Assembly: GCA_037893225.1 (NCBI GenBank)
Contig: JAZGUH010000410.1
Coordinates: forward strand, 1,240,001-1,304,000
Origin: Hippasteria phrygiana
Taxonomy: Eukaryota > Echinodermata > Asteroidea > Valvatida > Goniasteridae
Reading direction: 5' to 3'
Length of the DNA: 64,000 bases
A program made the translations under genes and the position numbers. Positions 1 through 10,829 of the stretch are shown here, in pieces (the first letter of the stretch is position 1; every line of letters begins with the position of its first letter). The notes under the pieces are model-generated. The model made no database searches, had not been told where the DNA came from, and worked only from the letters and a program-made list of their open reading frames with translations.

Positions 1-1790
1 TTTTGATAGATTCAGGTAGGTTAAGGTTAAGCCTCCCCTCCCCACCACCATTCTGCATCCTAACTCCCGACCTCTCCCTGAATGACTACCTCATTTAATT
101 ACCTCAGAAGAAATCCTTTGATTAAAGCCAAGCCCAGCCCACAGTCACAACACAACAGATGTACAATTGGACTACTTTTGTAGGGCATTTCCAAAGATTT
201 GGTCACAGAACCAATTACTTTTATCAGTAAACTGTAAAAAAGAAAGAAAATGCTTTCATGTAAACATGCCCCAAGCTTTTAAGAAACCTCCCAATCAACG
301 CCGAATGTCCATGCTGGAGTCTGTTTTAACCAACCAGCCACCAGTCAAACATGTCATTATCAGCTTTTTGCCGCCGCTGTTCCCTGGCATTAAAACCAAT
401 CGGGTAAATTTGTGCCTCTTCTCCTTCCCCCGGGTGCATTTCCAAATTAAAACCAATTCGGGGGATCGGTCGCGTTAGTTTGCATTGTGCACACAGCCTC
501 TCGGGCAGCTCTGTCTAGTCCTCACAAAATGAAAATAAATGATAATTTTGCAAATGAAAAATTAAAGCAAGGGCTTTGACGACGTACGGAGAAAGAGATC
601 CAATTTAGGATAATGTTTTTTAGGAGGGGGGGGGGGAGATTTGAATCTGTGCAGACGATGGTAATAACTCTGTCGTACAGTCCCGGCTGCTCGCTGTGAG
701 ATCGAATGTTATCCACCCCGTTGGATATTCAGCGACTCATTAGGAGTGTAGAACGATGAACCACGAAACGCACACCAAGCGAGGCGACGCGCAAATGAAG
801 CCCCGCATCACAGCACCCATTCTCCCTGCACTTTTACCCCGGACTCGATTATTCCGCTGGTCTACGTGAAATGAACCGCCGGCCTGTGAAACTTCATCGT
901 ATCACTTCATCTCCCACCCCCCCTTCTCTAACAAGATCACATGGGTTACAAAGCTTGAACGTGTAATTTAACCAACAATCTGATACGGAGAGATGTTCCT
1001 AGTTTTTACGAGATTACGCCCGCTAAATGGCCCACGGTACACACTAAGGTAATCCTTTTACTCTGTCCGTTCCCCACCAGTCTTCAGCCCTACGTTGACA
1101 GCAGGCCAACAAACACCCATCAATTTCCGCGATGACATTTTTTCCTGATACCACCCCCCCCCCCCCCTTTCTTTTTCATCCCTCATGTCCTTATACGAGA
1201 TACGTCTGTGATCTAACAGGATTAGGGACTCTGCTTTGGTTTGCTCGGAGCGGTTTGGTCGCGCTCGCGCTCCTCTGTACCCGTCTGATTGGGATTAGTC
1301 CGGGGAGCAGGTACTGATCCAGTAGATGCAGAGATATCGTGTTGCCCCCCCGGCTGTATTTTATTATTTGCAAGATTGTTGTCATTGTAGGAGCTGGGAG
1401 ATATTTCTTGCTATTCTTCCACAGACAAGGAGAGTGTTTTGCTTCGTTGACAGAAAATTGCCGTCTTTTAGAGAGAAAAAAGTAGCTGTCATCATGTTCT
1501 CTCAAAATATCTCTTTGAATCTCATCATGCGTAATCTTTTGGTTTTTTTCCCTTGTTTTGAACGATATTTTGATAAACTAAGATGTAAACAGTATTTCAT
1601 TTTATACATGAATCACTTTCCCAGCTTTGTGCCAACGAAGAATAAAAAAGTGCTTTAAGTTTGTCAAAAACGACGTTGTAAATCTGCAAAGAGTAATTCC
1701 ATGTTGCTCTGTTGTTCAAAATGGTGTGTTATGTATTCATAATTATTTCAGAACCATTTGTAACTTTATCCGTATTTGATTTCAGTCAAC
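1..1790. other. Unique non-coding DNA
   Basis: I see no gene here. The stretch holds unique sequence with an 11-G run at 626-636 and a 14-C run at 1154-1167. The part around 350-480 keeps CpG and repeats the phrase AAAACCAATC/AAAACCAATT next to GGG-rich words, and 1200-1320 is also CpG-bearing; both could be regulatory, but this is inference only. Reading frames in this stretch are short and lack any recognised domain. Confidence 0.5.
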
Positions 1791-1795
1791 CCTTA

Positions 1796-2045
1796 AAAGG
1801 TAATATACAACATTTGCAAACATCCAAAAACAAAGTTACTGAATTATTACTAAATACCTTGGCTGTAAGTAAATAAGAGTCTCAAGCATCCTGTGAAATC
1901 ATGGCACATGTTGTGCTGTCATTTTCAAGAAAAGTGGAGTTTTTGTATCGATTTCCAGCGATGGTCGGCCGACCATCCTTGGAAATAGTCTAGTTCCCCG
2001 ACCTGATAATTCCCTGATGGATAAATTGCTCCGTTCTGTCTGAAG
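1796..2045 (+). repeat. Hairpin-bearing dispersed repeat, copy 1
   Basis: This segment matches 10597-10826 read on the opposite strand, over the whole length by eye. Shared runs include ACAACATTTGCAAACAT, ACTGAATTATTAC and ATCATGGCAC. It holds an imperfect 34-nt hairpin at 1952-1985 (stem GATGGTCGG/CCGACCATC within TTTCCA...TGGAAA). Downstream, 1986-2003 is repeated inverted at 2049-2066 with one mismatch (TAGTCTAGTTCCC...), which makes a second, larger stem. No coding frame is present. The class is unknown; a MITE or a Helitron-type end are possible. Confidence 0.7.
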
Positions 2046-2069
2046 TAGGGTCAGGGAACTAGACTACAA

Positions 2070-2410
2070 AATAACTTGTTTTCTCTGTTTTCTCAGCATC
2101 TATGCACACAAAACTTTAAAGAGGTCAGTGTTACAGTATTTGCTATAAAATATTAACCCCCAAATCCATTCATTTCTGAAAATTACAGCAAAAGCAAATG
2201 TTACATATTTCCTTTAAACAATCTAGGAGAATGTGTTCCCTTGTGAAGCAATCGTGGCTGAGCTCTACTCTCCTGAATCCTGCAAAAATCCTCCAAAACC
2301 TCTTGGTGGATTTTGAAGGATCCTATAGAGGGTTATGTATTGTGTTAAATTTGTTAAGGCCATGTGGGATCTTGCATGAACTCATATGCAAACCTACCTA
2401 TGATTCCTAT
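2070..2410. other. Unique DNA with TCCTGAATCC/CAAAATCC words
   Basis: No gene is seen. At about 2268-2322 the sequence carries TCCTGAATCC, CAAAAATCCTCCAAAACC and GGATTTTGAAGGATCC. The same words recur near 6058-6095 and several times at 24740-24960, so this may be a small dispersed repeat. Confidence 0.4.
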
Positions 2411-2414
2411 AATG

Positions 2415-2636
2415 CAGTCCAAAGTTTACGTACACTGCAGTCCTACAAACAAATCCCAACTCATCGCAAAGCTATAAACCTAAATCCAAATGATCATGCA
2501 TGCATGAGGAAGACTTTAGAAAGATCATTTTCCTAAAATATTGAAGATTTACAATTAAAAAAAATAGCGAACAGAACAGCTCCATTAATAATTGAAGAAA
2601 CAGTTTAAAAGTTATGTAAACTTTTGACCACAACTG
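2415..2636. mobile_element. Tc1/mariner-like MITE
   Basis: The element is about 222 bp with inverted termini. The left end reads CAGTCCAAAGTTTACGTACA. The right end, complemented, reads CAGTTGTGGTCAAAAGTTTA followed by CATAAC. The CAGT start and the (A)AAGTTTAC(A/G)TACA block are typical of Tc1-like terminal repeats (the Sleeping Beauty type ends are similar). The flanking bases are TG on both sides, so an original TA target duplication may have mutated. There is no transposase frame, so it is non-autonomous. A right-end fragment of a related element lies at about 60246-60275. Confidence 0.7.
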
Positions 2637-3022
2637 TGTATGTGTTTCTATGTACCCCTCCTCGTGGATGTACATAAACATTGTACAAGTCCCCAGTTTA
2701 AAACCGTCTCCCTCCGATCACCGAAGTCAGCCAGTTCTAGCTGTTCTTTTTTTGTTCGTACACTCACCCGAACCCCGCGTCTGCCGGATCACCACTTTCC
2801 CCCCCAGGCCACTTGTACAATTTATTTTGAGAAGCCGGGGAGTTCACGGTTAATGAATTTCTGCTATTATTCTGGGGCTGTCCGCAATCGCACCCCGAAG
2901 GATACAAGTATGCCTCGTCTTCCCGGTGGATGAATGATGGGCTGCCAACCTTTGACCTTTGCTAAGATCCTCTCGTGTTGACTCAGGGCCTGCCAAGACT
3001 GGAGGCAGTAGACTTTTAGTTA

Positions 3023-3049
3023 GGGGGGGGGGGGGGGGGGGGGGGGGGG
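3023..3049 (+). repeat. Poly-G tract (27 G)
   Basis: An uninterrupted run of 27 G. It is one of about fifteen G/C runs of 11-32 bases in the window and can form G-quadruplex or triplex structures. The length may be imprecise because such runs are error-prone in assemblies. Confidence 0.9.
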
Positions 3050-4037
3050 TGCACATAGAGACCCACTTGTCCTAGTCTCTGCTGCTGTTGTCCTTGAATG
3101 ACACGTGACATCGTTACAAATGGTTCTCAGAAAAGGTTGTATGTACCAATGCAAAGTACAGCTTGGCACCAGTTACACTTTCTACCCACATGATATTCGA
3201 TTTTATTTTATGATCGTTTTGCTTTTTGATACTAGTTTTGTTTTACCTCTGAGACGCTAATTTGTCTCAAACATCGCAGAGAATTTGGAAAAGGTCGACC
3301 TAGAACAGCATCTACAACTAGTGGAAAAGCAATCTCTTGATGAAACGCAAAGTTCTGATGTGTGCAAGCCAGAATGCGAACACAGATCTTGTCTCATCTT
3401 TGAAATGAATACTGTCTGACCATTGCAGTCAGTCAAGTGCACGAAATAAATTTGATCACAGACCATCAAGCCCGGTGAAAACAAACCAGCGCTGAATGGA
3501 CAACCAGGAAGATTGGCAGGAATGATAAATAATGTCTCCCCTCCTTTCCAATTGTCTGATAGGCCAGCTGGTGTCTCGTAAAAGGTCCTGGTTTGACAGA
3601 CAGCTCCGACTGAAGAATTTGAACTCTGCAATCTCCCCCCCCCCCCCCCCCACAACAGAAGGAAATCATCACGCTGTCCTCCGCTTCAGTAATTGTTATA
3701 ATTCTGTCATGTTTGTATGTTTTGCATTGACCCCGAGGCTTCGCAATCGGGGACAAGGCGGTGACGGAGTTTCAGTTGGATGACAGTCGTCATATAAATA
3801 TTTATGTTCAGCGATGCGTGTGTAAATGCGTTCCTCCCAAAAATGGGGTCACGGGAGACCAAGTTGGATTATATTTGGAGGTGGTAAAACTAATAAACGG
3901 GCAGAATTTCCTGAAAAACGTGTGTCAGAGATTAGGACAGATATTGCACCCCAGAGGTAGAGACTTTTATTGTTTTATTTTAGGATTTTGCTTTTTGTTG
4001 ATCTTGTGAAAAGGCAAGTGGAATTTTGAAATTAGGA

Positions 4038-4072
4038 AGGGGGGTAGGGAGGGAGGGTGGGTGGGTGGGGGT
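4038..4072 (+). repeat. G-quadruplex-prone run
   Basis: GGGGGG, GGG, GGG, GGG, GGG, GGG and GGGGG blocks separated by one to three bases. This meets the usual G3+N1-7 pattern more than four times. Confidence 0.7.
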
Positions 4073-4142
4073 GAATTTGATTTTCTTATCTCTTGTTGAA
4101 CACAAAATCCCTAGTTGGCGATAACATTAAATGTAGCGTACA

Positions 4143-4222
4143 CGATTGGTGATCCTCCAAAGTATTTTTTACTGAATTATTACGAAATACCGTAACTACA
4201 TGTAGACTGTAAGTTTTCAAAG
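4143..4222 (+). repeat. Partial copy of the hairpin-bearing repeat
   Basis: The phrase TTACTGAATTATTACGAAAT followed by CTGTAAG matches the middle of the repeats at 1796-2045 and 10597-10826. The hairpin half is missing, so this is a fragment. Confidence 0.4.
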
Positions 4223-4224
4223 TG

Positions 4225-5430
4225 AACAAAGAAACTGGCAGTTTGGCATACATGTAGATGTATACATTTATCTAAAGAATGTAATCTTGACTATCAGTTT
4301 GAGACACTACACCAAGTTGATGTTTTTTCTTAAACTGTCACATGCAGTACATGTCCTCCCCCCCCCCCCCCCCCAAAGAAGGAGACAAACAAAAATTATC
4401 ATTGATATAAGCCAGACTTTTTAAATATTTCCCCCATGCAATGGCAGTGGTGCAGATGTGTACTCTAATGTACAGTACATGTAGGCCTACATGTTAGGCC
4501 GAGTAAAATAAAAAAATTGTTAAGCGTCCCCACGAGCTTCCTTTTAGAGGCCACATTTTTGTCTTCCCTTTCTCCAAACAGGTCATAAAAAAGGCAAATG
4601 TAAGATGGGGAAACCTCCCATTTGATGTATTGCCTCCTTGTGACCCAACCAACAAAATGAGTCACAAGTCGCCAGAGTTACAGGCCCTTAAACATGACTT
4701 ACACAGTGGGAATCAACAGGAACTGTCAAGGTTTCACCCACATAATGTTCTATGTTCATCAGGATGTGTTGAAAATCGAAGTGTATGCTCTCTAATCCAA
4801 GCAAAAAAAACTAACAAGTAAAAAAATGTCTCATGACCCCATTTTGACTTGATTGGTTGGCTCCAGCGTCAGTGGATCCAATCTTGAAAAAAAAAGGTGA
4901 AAGTATTGCCTGGCAGCATGTAAAATGTGACTCGTCCGTGCAAAATCGGACGGAACTTGGCATTGGCAGTAACGGGAGTAAAATGCAATGCTATTATTAA
5001 GGGGAGAATGCAATTTAAAGAGAGCGGAGTGCCATGAACTGCGAGGTACCCTTAAAAAACTGGGTTGAACCTCGATTTTACCTCATCTTTAATTCTGCAT
5101 TTCCCCCTAATACATAACCCAAAAAATCCCAAATATGAAAATTCATAACTTCGCAATACAAAGTCCAATTACAATCAAACAAACGTAATCATAAAGAGAA
5201 TTTACTCATTTTTCAATTCTACCAGTAACTTGTATTTAACCCCCCCCCCCCCCCCCCCCCCCCTCCCCGGTCCAGTTGCATATAATTTCGCAAGAACACA
5301 TAACTACAAATTAGGAATAAAAGCAAAAAAAAGATATATCATCCTTTCTTTTTTGAGCAAGGCATGACCCTAAACGTATTTTTTTTTCTAAGCCTTACCC
5401 GACTATCTCTCCCATCTCGAGTCCCCAATG
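4225..5430. other. Unique AT-rich DNA
   Basis: No gene is seen. It includes 17-C (4358-4374) and 24-C (5240-5263) runs and the words GTAGGCCTAC and TACATGTA. A frame at 4630-4821 has no recognisable domain. Confidence 0.5.
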
Positions 5431-5435
5431 CTGCT

Positions 5436-5711
5436 TCACTTCGCCGGCCTCGGAGACGAACATGCTTTTAGACGGATTCCGGCGGGACTGGCGTTATCGG
5501 CCAGCATCTCCCGGATTAACCCTCTTAGCAGACCGGGGCAAAACTGTGTCGTAAATGCATCGCAACTCGCATCTCGGGCTCCGACGCCGTAATGAAGAAC
5601 CTCAACTATTGTGCCAAAAAAAATAAACGCTAAAAATGCAAAGCCACGCCGTCGGGACCCTACAGTGTGTGTTGCAGCCTTCAGCAACTTTTTTGTGTGA
5701 AATAAAATCAA
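5436..5711 (-). other. Open frame of uncertain status
   Basis: A 91-codon minus-strand frame (non-ATG start) with a hydrophobic stretch GFAFLAFIFFGTIVEV and a downstream part (ARDASCDAF..LLRGLIREMLADNASPAG) of coding-like composition. The region keeps CpG and has no repeat. I recognise no domain. It could be a terminal exon, a conserved non-coding element or chance; chance is quite possible given how many frames of this size occur here. Confidence 0.12.
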
Positions 5712-5714
5712 GCC

Positions 5715-6480
5715 CGACAGTCTTGTTGTTGTGTTGATCGTTTTTTTTTTTAAATGCCGAAATCCATTATGAATGTACTCCTACATGTATCAAAGCAATC
5801 TGCCAAATTGCCAGTGAAATTGTACTCTGAAACCGTTCATTAAGAGAAAATATGAAATATAATTTAAACAAGTAAGCCCACAGCAATAAATCATTATAAT
5901 AAAAAACCGAAATCAAACACAATAAATTGCGTTTTAAACAAAATCAATTCGAAGGAATTTAGATCTGTCAAGTTGTTGAATTATTTCCACGTTTCAAAGT
6001 ACCACCCCAAAAGTGATAACTAAAACCAAACTCACCCAGACCCTTTCAAACACATCAGGAGGTTTTGGAGGATTTTGTAGGATTGAAAGGGGCTTGATGT
6101 ACATCCCCTGAAAGAATGTGCCATTGGGTTACTGCACAGTGTTGGGTTTTGGAAGATTGAAATGCTTGTGGTGTTATTACAGATACTGACCTGCCAATAA
6201 CCATGTAGTTACTTTATACATTTTTGTATTAGTTCCTACTTGTATTCCACTGGAATACAAGTCGTAAGGCATTCTTACACCCAATACAGTTATAAAGTTT
6301 AATTATGTACAAAGTTCACAAATCCACGATGATCATGGTTCTTGAGGCAATACATTATTACCCCTGCTCAGCAGGCCTATCAATCATTCCTGAAATCTGA
6401 GCTCCCTCAGGAGTAACATGTAAATGTGCGTTGCCCTAGCTGCAAATTAAGCGCACTGGGTTAATCAAACACTTAACTAC
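5715..6480. other. Unique AT-rich DNA with one palindrome
   Basis: No gene is seen. It contains the TCAGGAGGTTTTGGAGGATT phrase (6056-6075; see the dispersed CAAAATCC words) and a perfect short palindrome at 6238-6262. Confidence 0.4.
6238..6262. repeat. Perfect 12-bp-arm palindrome
   Basis: ACTTGTATTCCA and its exact complement TGGAATACAAGT are separated by a single C. It may be a relic of a foldback element or a protein-binding dyad. Confidence 0.6.
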
Positions 6481-6484
6481 CAAT

Positions 6485-6660
6485 GCTCTCACAGGTACCC
6501 ATTTACTCCTGGGTGGAGAGAAGTGATTTGTGACAAAGTGTCTTGCTCAAGGACACAACCATTACCCACCCCCCCCCCCCACCACCACTGGACTCGAACC
6601 CACAATCTGCAAGTATTACCAAGATCTTGAGTACACTAGCCCGCAAGGCTAGGGTACTCC
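6485..6660 (-). mobile_element. tRNA-headed SINE, copy 1
   Basis: Read on the minus strand, the element starts with a degenerate tRNA-like head containing a B-box-like GGGTTCGAGTCC. A (G/T)-rich linker follows (plus-strand poly-C around 6567-6580). The body carries TTGTGTCCTTGAGCAAGACA, then CTTCTCTCCACCCAGGAGTA, then AAATGGGTACCTG. The same order is found at 36525-36680 on the plus strand, and a core fragment lies at 38186-38215. It would have been transcribed by RNA polymerase III and moved by a LINE; no coding capacity. Confidence 0.75.
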
Positions 6661-6749
6661 ATTTTGGTTTCGCTCGCATTAGGTCATTTTGTGGCCGCTT
6701 TATACAGGTTTGAATGTAGCATAGGCCTTTCCCCTTCCTTGAAACTCAT

Positions 6750-6860
6750 TGGTGGGGGGTATGGGGGGTGGGGGTTTGGGGGTGGGGGGTATGGGGGTGG
6801 GGGGTATGGGGGTGGGGCATGGGGGTGGGGCATTGGGTAGGGGCATGGGGTAGGGTTAAG
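6750..6860 (+). repeat. G-rich minisatellite
   Basis: Tandem units of the type GGGGTGGGGGGTATGG / GGGGTGGGGCAT, period about 14-16 bp, drifting along the array. On the minus strand it reads as Pro/Tyr/His-rich repeats (PPPYPPPPYP), which is an artefact of the repeat. It is strongly G-quadruplex-prone. Confidence 0.8.
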
Positions 6861-6864
6861 CCAA

Positions 6865-8300
6865 AACTGGCTTATGCCATAGTACCAAACCAATCCAGGG
6901 TGGTCTACCTGTAGAACTCGGGTAATGTGTTCCTCTCTGCCCCAGGTGAGCACCTGTATAAATTAAACACAAATATTGACCAACAGGTAGATCATGTCAA
7001 TGGGGCACAGGTGTCCTTTTCCTTGTCAAGGTCCTAGTTTGGTCAAGCTTGTGTGTGTCATGATCTACATGCTTACATGGACAATAAATTGATGGTTTAC
7101 TTGAGAAAACAAAAATCTGATGTTTTTGTTGCCTTGTTGGGGATGCCTTGAGCCGTAAACTTTGTTTTATTATGTAGGCCTATTGGTTGTTTTCAAACAT
7201 ACTGTAGTAGACAAACTATATTTCAGTCAGTGGCATATCCCTTGCCGCTAAACCAACTCATGCTATTCACATTAGACTTATCATGTAGGTAAACACTTCT
7301 ACTGGGCAATTATTTCCACTCAACATGGATAAAGCAACCACCACCTTGACAAATTTTACCCTGAAAGTCTAGTATGAACACGGCTTTAGTACATGTACGT
7401 GCTACATGAAACTTCTCTAGTAGACCAGTGAGGGATAAACCACTGACTACAAAAACATGTTCCAGAGTATTCACTAATCAAGACAAAAAACACACGAGAC
7501 AACTGAGTTATTCATTTGACTTGAAGAAGCATCAGCTTGTGAAACATTGAACCCAAGTGATGTGAAAAGAGGTATATGCATGGCTGTAGAATTATTCATA
7601 ATTTTAAACATTGAATAAATTATGAGCAGCTAATTTGAAAGCTAACTCTCTTAATACAGAGGCGGATCCAGAATTTTTTCAGAAGGTCAGGCCTGACAAT
7701 TTTTTCGTAAATCGTATATAAAAAAAATAACGTGCAGAATGTACTTGTAAATATTTTGTAAAAATTTTGTAAACCAAAAGCGATTTTGTTCTAATAATTT
7801 TAAGTAAAACAAACAAAACGTACTTTTAGAACGTACTTTCTTTTAGAATGTCCAAAAAAATTATGCATCTGTATGTAACCTCACCAAATGAGTTACTCGA
7901 TTTTGTGAATATGAGGTGAATTTAGTTTGACAATATTTCTTGGTGTTCTTCAATGCTCATTTATTATGCAAAAAAAAAATCTATCGAACTGATTTCGTAC
8001 AGGGGTGTAAATTGTACGCATTCAAAATGTTTAATACAACATGTACATTCCTATCGGGTTGTATAATCTGATGATCGATTACCTCATGATGCTGTGCATG
8101 GATGCTGCCTGGAGTTACGATTCGTATAGTAGCCATCAGGCGTATTTGCCGTATTTATTATGCTGGTTGTGCAGTCCATCTCTAGATCAACCAGACATGA
8201 TTTAAAACAAAACCCCGTGTACAGCACGGCCTATTCTTATATGGTTCTGTATGGTAACCAAGTCTTGGACATTGTTAAATTTTTACACCAAATTTTCACA
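6865..8300. other. AT-rich unique DNA
   Basis: No gene is seen. Near 7660-7685 the phrase GAGGCGGATCCAGAATTTTT resembles the end of a common invertebrate repeat, but I could not find a partner terminus. Confidence 0.4.
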
Positions 8301-8307
8301 GCACCAA

Positions 8308-8580
8308 AAAATTGACCGATCAATCAGTCAATTAGTCAATCAATCAATCAATAAATTAATCAATTAATCAGTATTAAATAAATCAATCACTTAATTAATC
8401 ATTGATTGGTCACAAAGATCGATCGATCAGTCCATCAATCATTAAGATCAATCAGTCATGAAGATTGATTTGTCAACCAATCAATCAAGATCAATAAGTC
8501 ATTCAGTCCGTCAAGTACAATGAGCTCTTACAGCCTAGTCAAGACTTTGATCGATTTATCAGTCAATCAATTGTGGACGA
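8308..8580. repeat. AATC/GATC-rich simple-repeat block 1
   Basis: Degenerate low-complexity DNA built from TCAATCAA, GATCGATC, TTAATCAA and CAGTCAATC words, with both orientations mixed. A second block of the same type lies at 47968-48215. Confidence 0.75.
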
Positions 8581-8599
8581 AATCGTAGAAGAAATCACA

Positions 8600-10590
8600 C
8601 ATGCATTGTGCACCTGTGCGGTGTCGTGGTGGCGGCTAGATCTTCCCTGTGTCACTTGTTCAACTCCACTGTTCCCCCATCACTCCAAAATATAGTGTTG
8701 TTTTCTTGTTTCATCTTCAAACTCATCACGCTAAGGCTGCACTCTCGTGCCAACTGCCTAATGCGTACGGCCACTACAATTTCATAATTTTTTTATAACC
8801 GTGACAGGCATTCAATACTTTATTGAAGTACACTGCTTGACAACTGTTGGTAACCTTCAAAAAGGGTCTTGTATAGCTTGATGTCCATGACATCTGAAAT
8901 GAAGTCTTACCCCTTATTGTTACATGTAAAATACCAGTTTCAAACAATTGAGAGCCCACTTGAAATGGAACGAGCATCGGAGCCTGATGGGATGGGAAGG
9001 GGGGGGGGGCGACGATAATCAAACGGAGCGAGCGAGCAACTTTGCTTTTACAGTTACACTCCACCTCTGTTGTGTTTACCATTTCAATTTAAAACCAATG
9101 AGAGGTACAGAGTACTGAGCCAGAGATAAAACATGCCAGGGGAAAAGTGCAGGCTGTCGCTGTGAAAGCAACGCTCTAACTCGAGGTTTTGCTTTTTTTT
9201 GTCGTCGAGTGTGACCCGACGAATATCTATAAACACCGCCGGGGTCTTTTGTTCGGCCGCTCTTGCAATCTGTGCCGAGGCTTGCAACTTGATCGTCGGG
9301 TCGGAAAAAAGGGGGGTGGTGTTTGCCGTTCCAATTAACTCCCAATATCAAAGCAGAGGGAGGCAAAAGAGACGTAAAGAATTACCCTGGCCTCAGTAGC
9401 TCTGCCGAGGAACGGACAAAATTGTGGCGTGTCTCGCTGTCATTTAGAACGAGCTCTCCTGAGTTTTGGAGGAGAGTGTGTCGAAGAAAAGAAAAATAGG
9501 GCTCTTTGACATCAGCACTGCAATTTTTCTAGTTTGTTTGTTTACTTTGTTGTATACCCACAACAATTTATTTTTCTTCTTTTTATTTGTTGAAGTGGGG
9601 GAGGTTGAGGGGTGCAGTTATGGTGGAAGGGATGTCGAAAGTCAATCGACATGAAAGATAAAGTACATTTTTACTGCAGTCTTCACATGAAATCAGTGGG
9701 AAGTGGCAAGGTTTTTTGTTTTGTAGAAAGGCAGAGTGAGTTGGAATGGTGGAAGTTACCCTGCCTGGGTCTATAGGACTGAAAATTGGGATAATTTCTT
9801 TCCTATCTATTGAAGATATATCCTCTCTTTAGATCTGGACCCAGGAAAACCATAAGGGTGGTGGGGCTGGCAACCTAAAATGTGGTCAACCACACCAACT
9901 CTGTTGTAGGCCTTTACCTAGAGTGGCTTTCAGCCTTGTATTGTGTGACTTTCATATAAAAAAAGGGTTTTTGTACCTGCATTCTGCAGGGCTCAATTTC
10001 ATTGAGATTTGTCTGGATTTTTACTGATCAGTTTCAGAAATTTTAAAGAATTTCTTTTGAAATCTGGAATTCTCGAGGCGTTATACCCTAAAGGTGTTTT
10101 TACCTACAAAGTGGATATAGACCAATAGAAATTGGTATTTTAAGGGGGTGCCTTTAGGCAAGTACAAACCATAGACCCTACGTTGCTCTGGGGTCCTCAG
10201 CGAACCCAAACACTGCAGATAGTGTGGATGTTGCTATTTCTACCAATCTCACTGTGCATTGTGCTGTTTAGCATTTTATAGCAGAAAAGCTGTGCTAAGT
10301 GGCCATTCAAAATTGTCAATGTTTTTTAACAAAAATTAATAAAAAACAAAGGAAAATTTAAAGAAATGCTCTTTTGACTTGCCAATTCCACTCCCGCATT
10401 TCGATTCGTTTGTTTTTTTCAACCCAGGCTATACCCGTACGGCCTATGCGTAGTCTTAGACGTTGTATCATCCGTCCATTGTTCAACAGAGTGGTTATTC
10501 TATACTTCATAGACTGGTCTTATGGCTTTTTGGCATTTGGCACAGCACTGCCATACCGGGCTGCACATTATTGATCAGATATAAAAAGCA
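8600..10590. other. Unique DNA; CpG-bearing island at ~9080-9480
   Basis: No gene is supported. 9080-9480 is compositionally distinct: it keeps CpG (GTCGTCGAGTGTGACCCGAC, CGTCGGGTCGG) and contains CAATTAACTCC homeodomain-type words. It could be a conserved regulatory element. The frames on both strands there have no known domain. 9660-10590 is ordinary AT-rich DNA. Confidence 0.4.
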
Positions 10591-10596
10591 TGAAGG

Positions 10597-10826
10597 AAGA
10601 CAAAACGGAGCGATTTATAGAATTATCACTTTCGGGGAACTAAACTATTTCCAACGATTGTCGGCTGACAATCATTGGAAAACGATATAGATTGCAACTT
10701 TTATTAATAACGACAGGTGCCATGATTTCGCAGGATGCTTCAGACTGCTATTTACTTAGTCTATTACTGTATTTCGTAATAATTCAGTATTTTTTTTATG
10801 TTTGCAAATGTTGTATACTAACTTTA
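10597..10826 (-). repeat. Hairpin-bearing dispersed repeat, copy 2
   Basis: Reverse-strand copy of 1796-2045. The hairpin lies at 10648-10681 with stem GATTGTCGG/CTGACAATC. Compared with copy 1, one stem pair differs by a double change (G-C to T-A) and two differ by wobble-compatible single changes, so the stem is preserved although the sequence drifted. The ATGTTTGCAAATGTTGTATA end is shared. Confidence 0.7.
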
Positions 10827-10829
10827 AAG

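Larger units (their letters stand above)
2640..4150. other. Unique DNA with long G/C homopolymers
   Basis: No gene is supported. The stretch contains a 27-G run (3023-3049), a 17-C run (3635-3651) and, near its end, a G-rich run (listed separately). The frames on both strands around 3256-3780 cross the homopolymer and are not coding-like. Confidence 0.5.

Noticed and set aside
1954..1985. Helitron 3' end (hairpin followed by CTAG)
   Set aside because: The CTAG after the hairpin fits CTRR in copy 1, but similarity between the copies continues past this point, so it is not the element's terminus.
6684..6953. Proline/tyrosine-rich protein on the minus strand
   Set aside because: It is a direct translation of the G-rich minisatellite.
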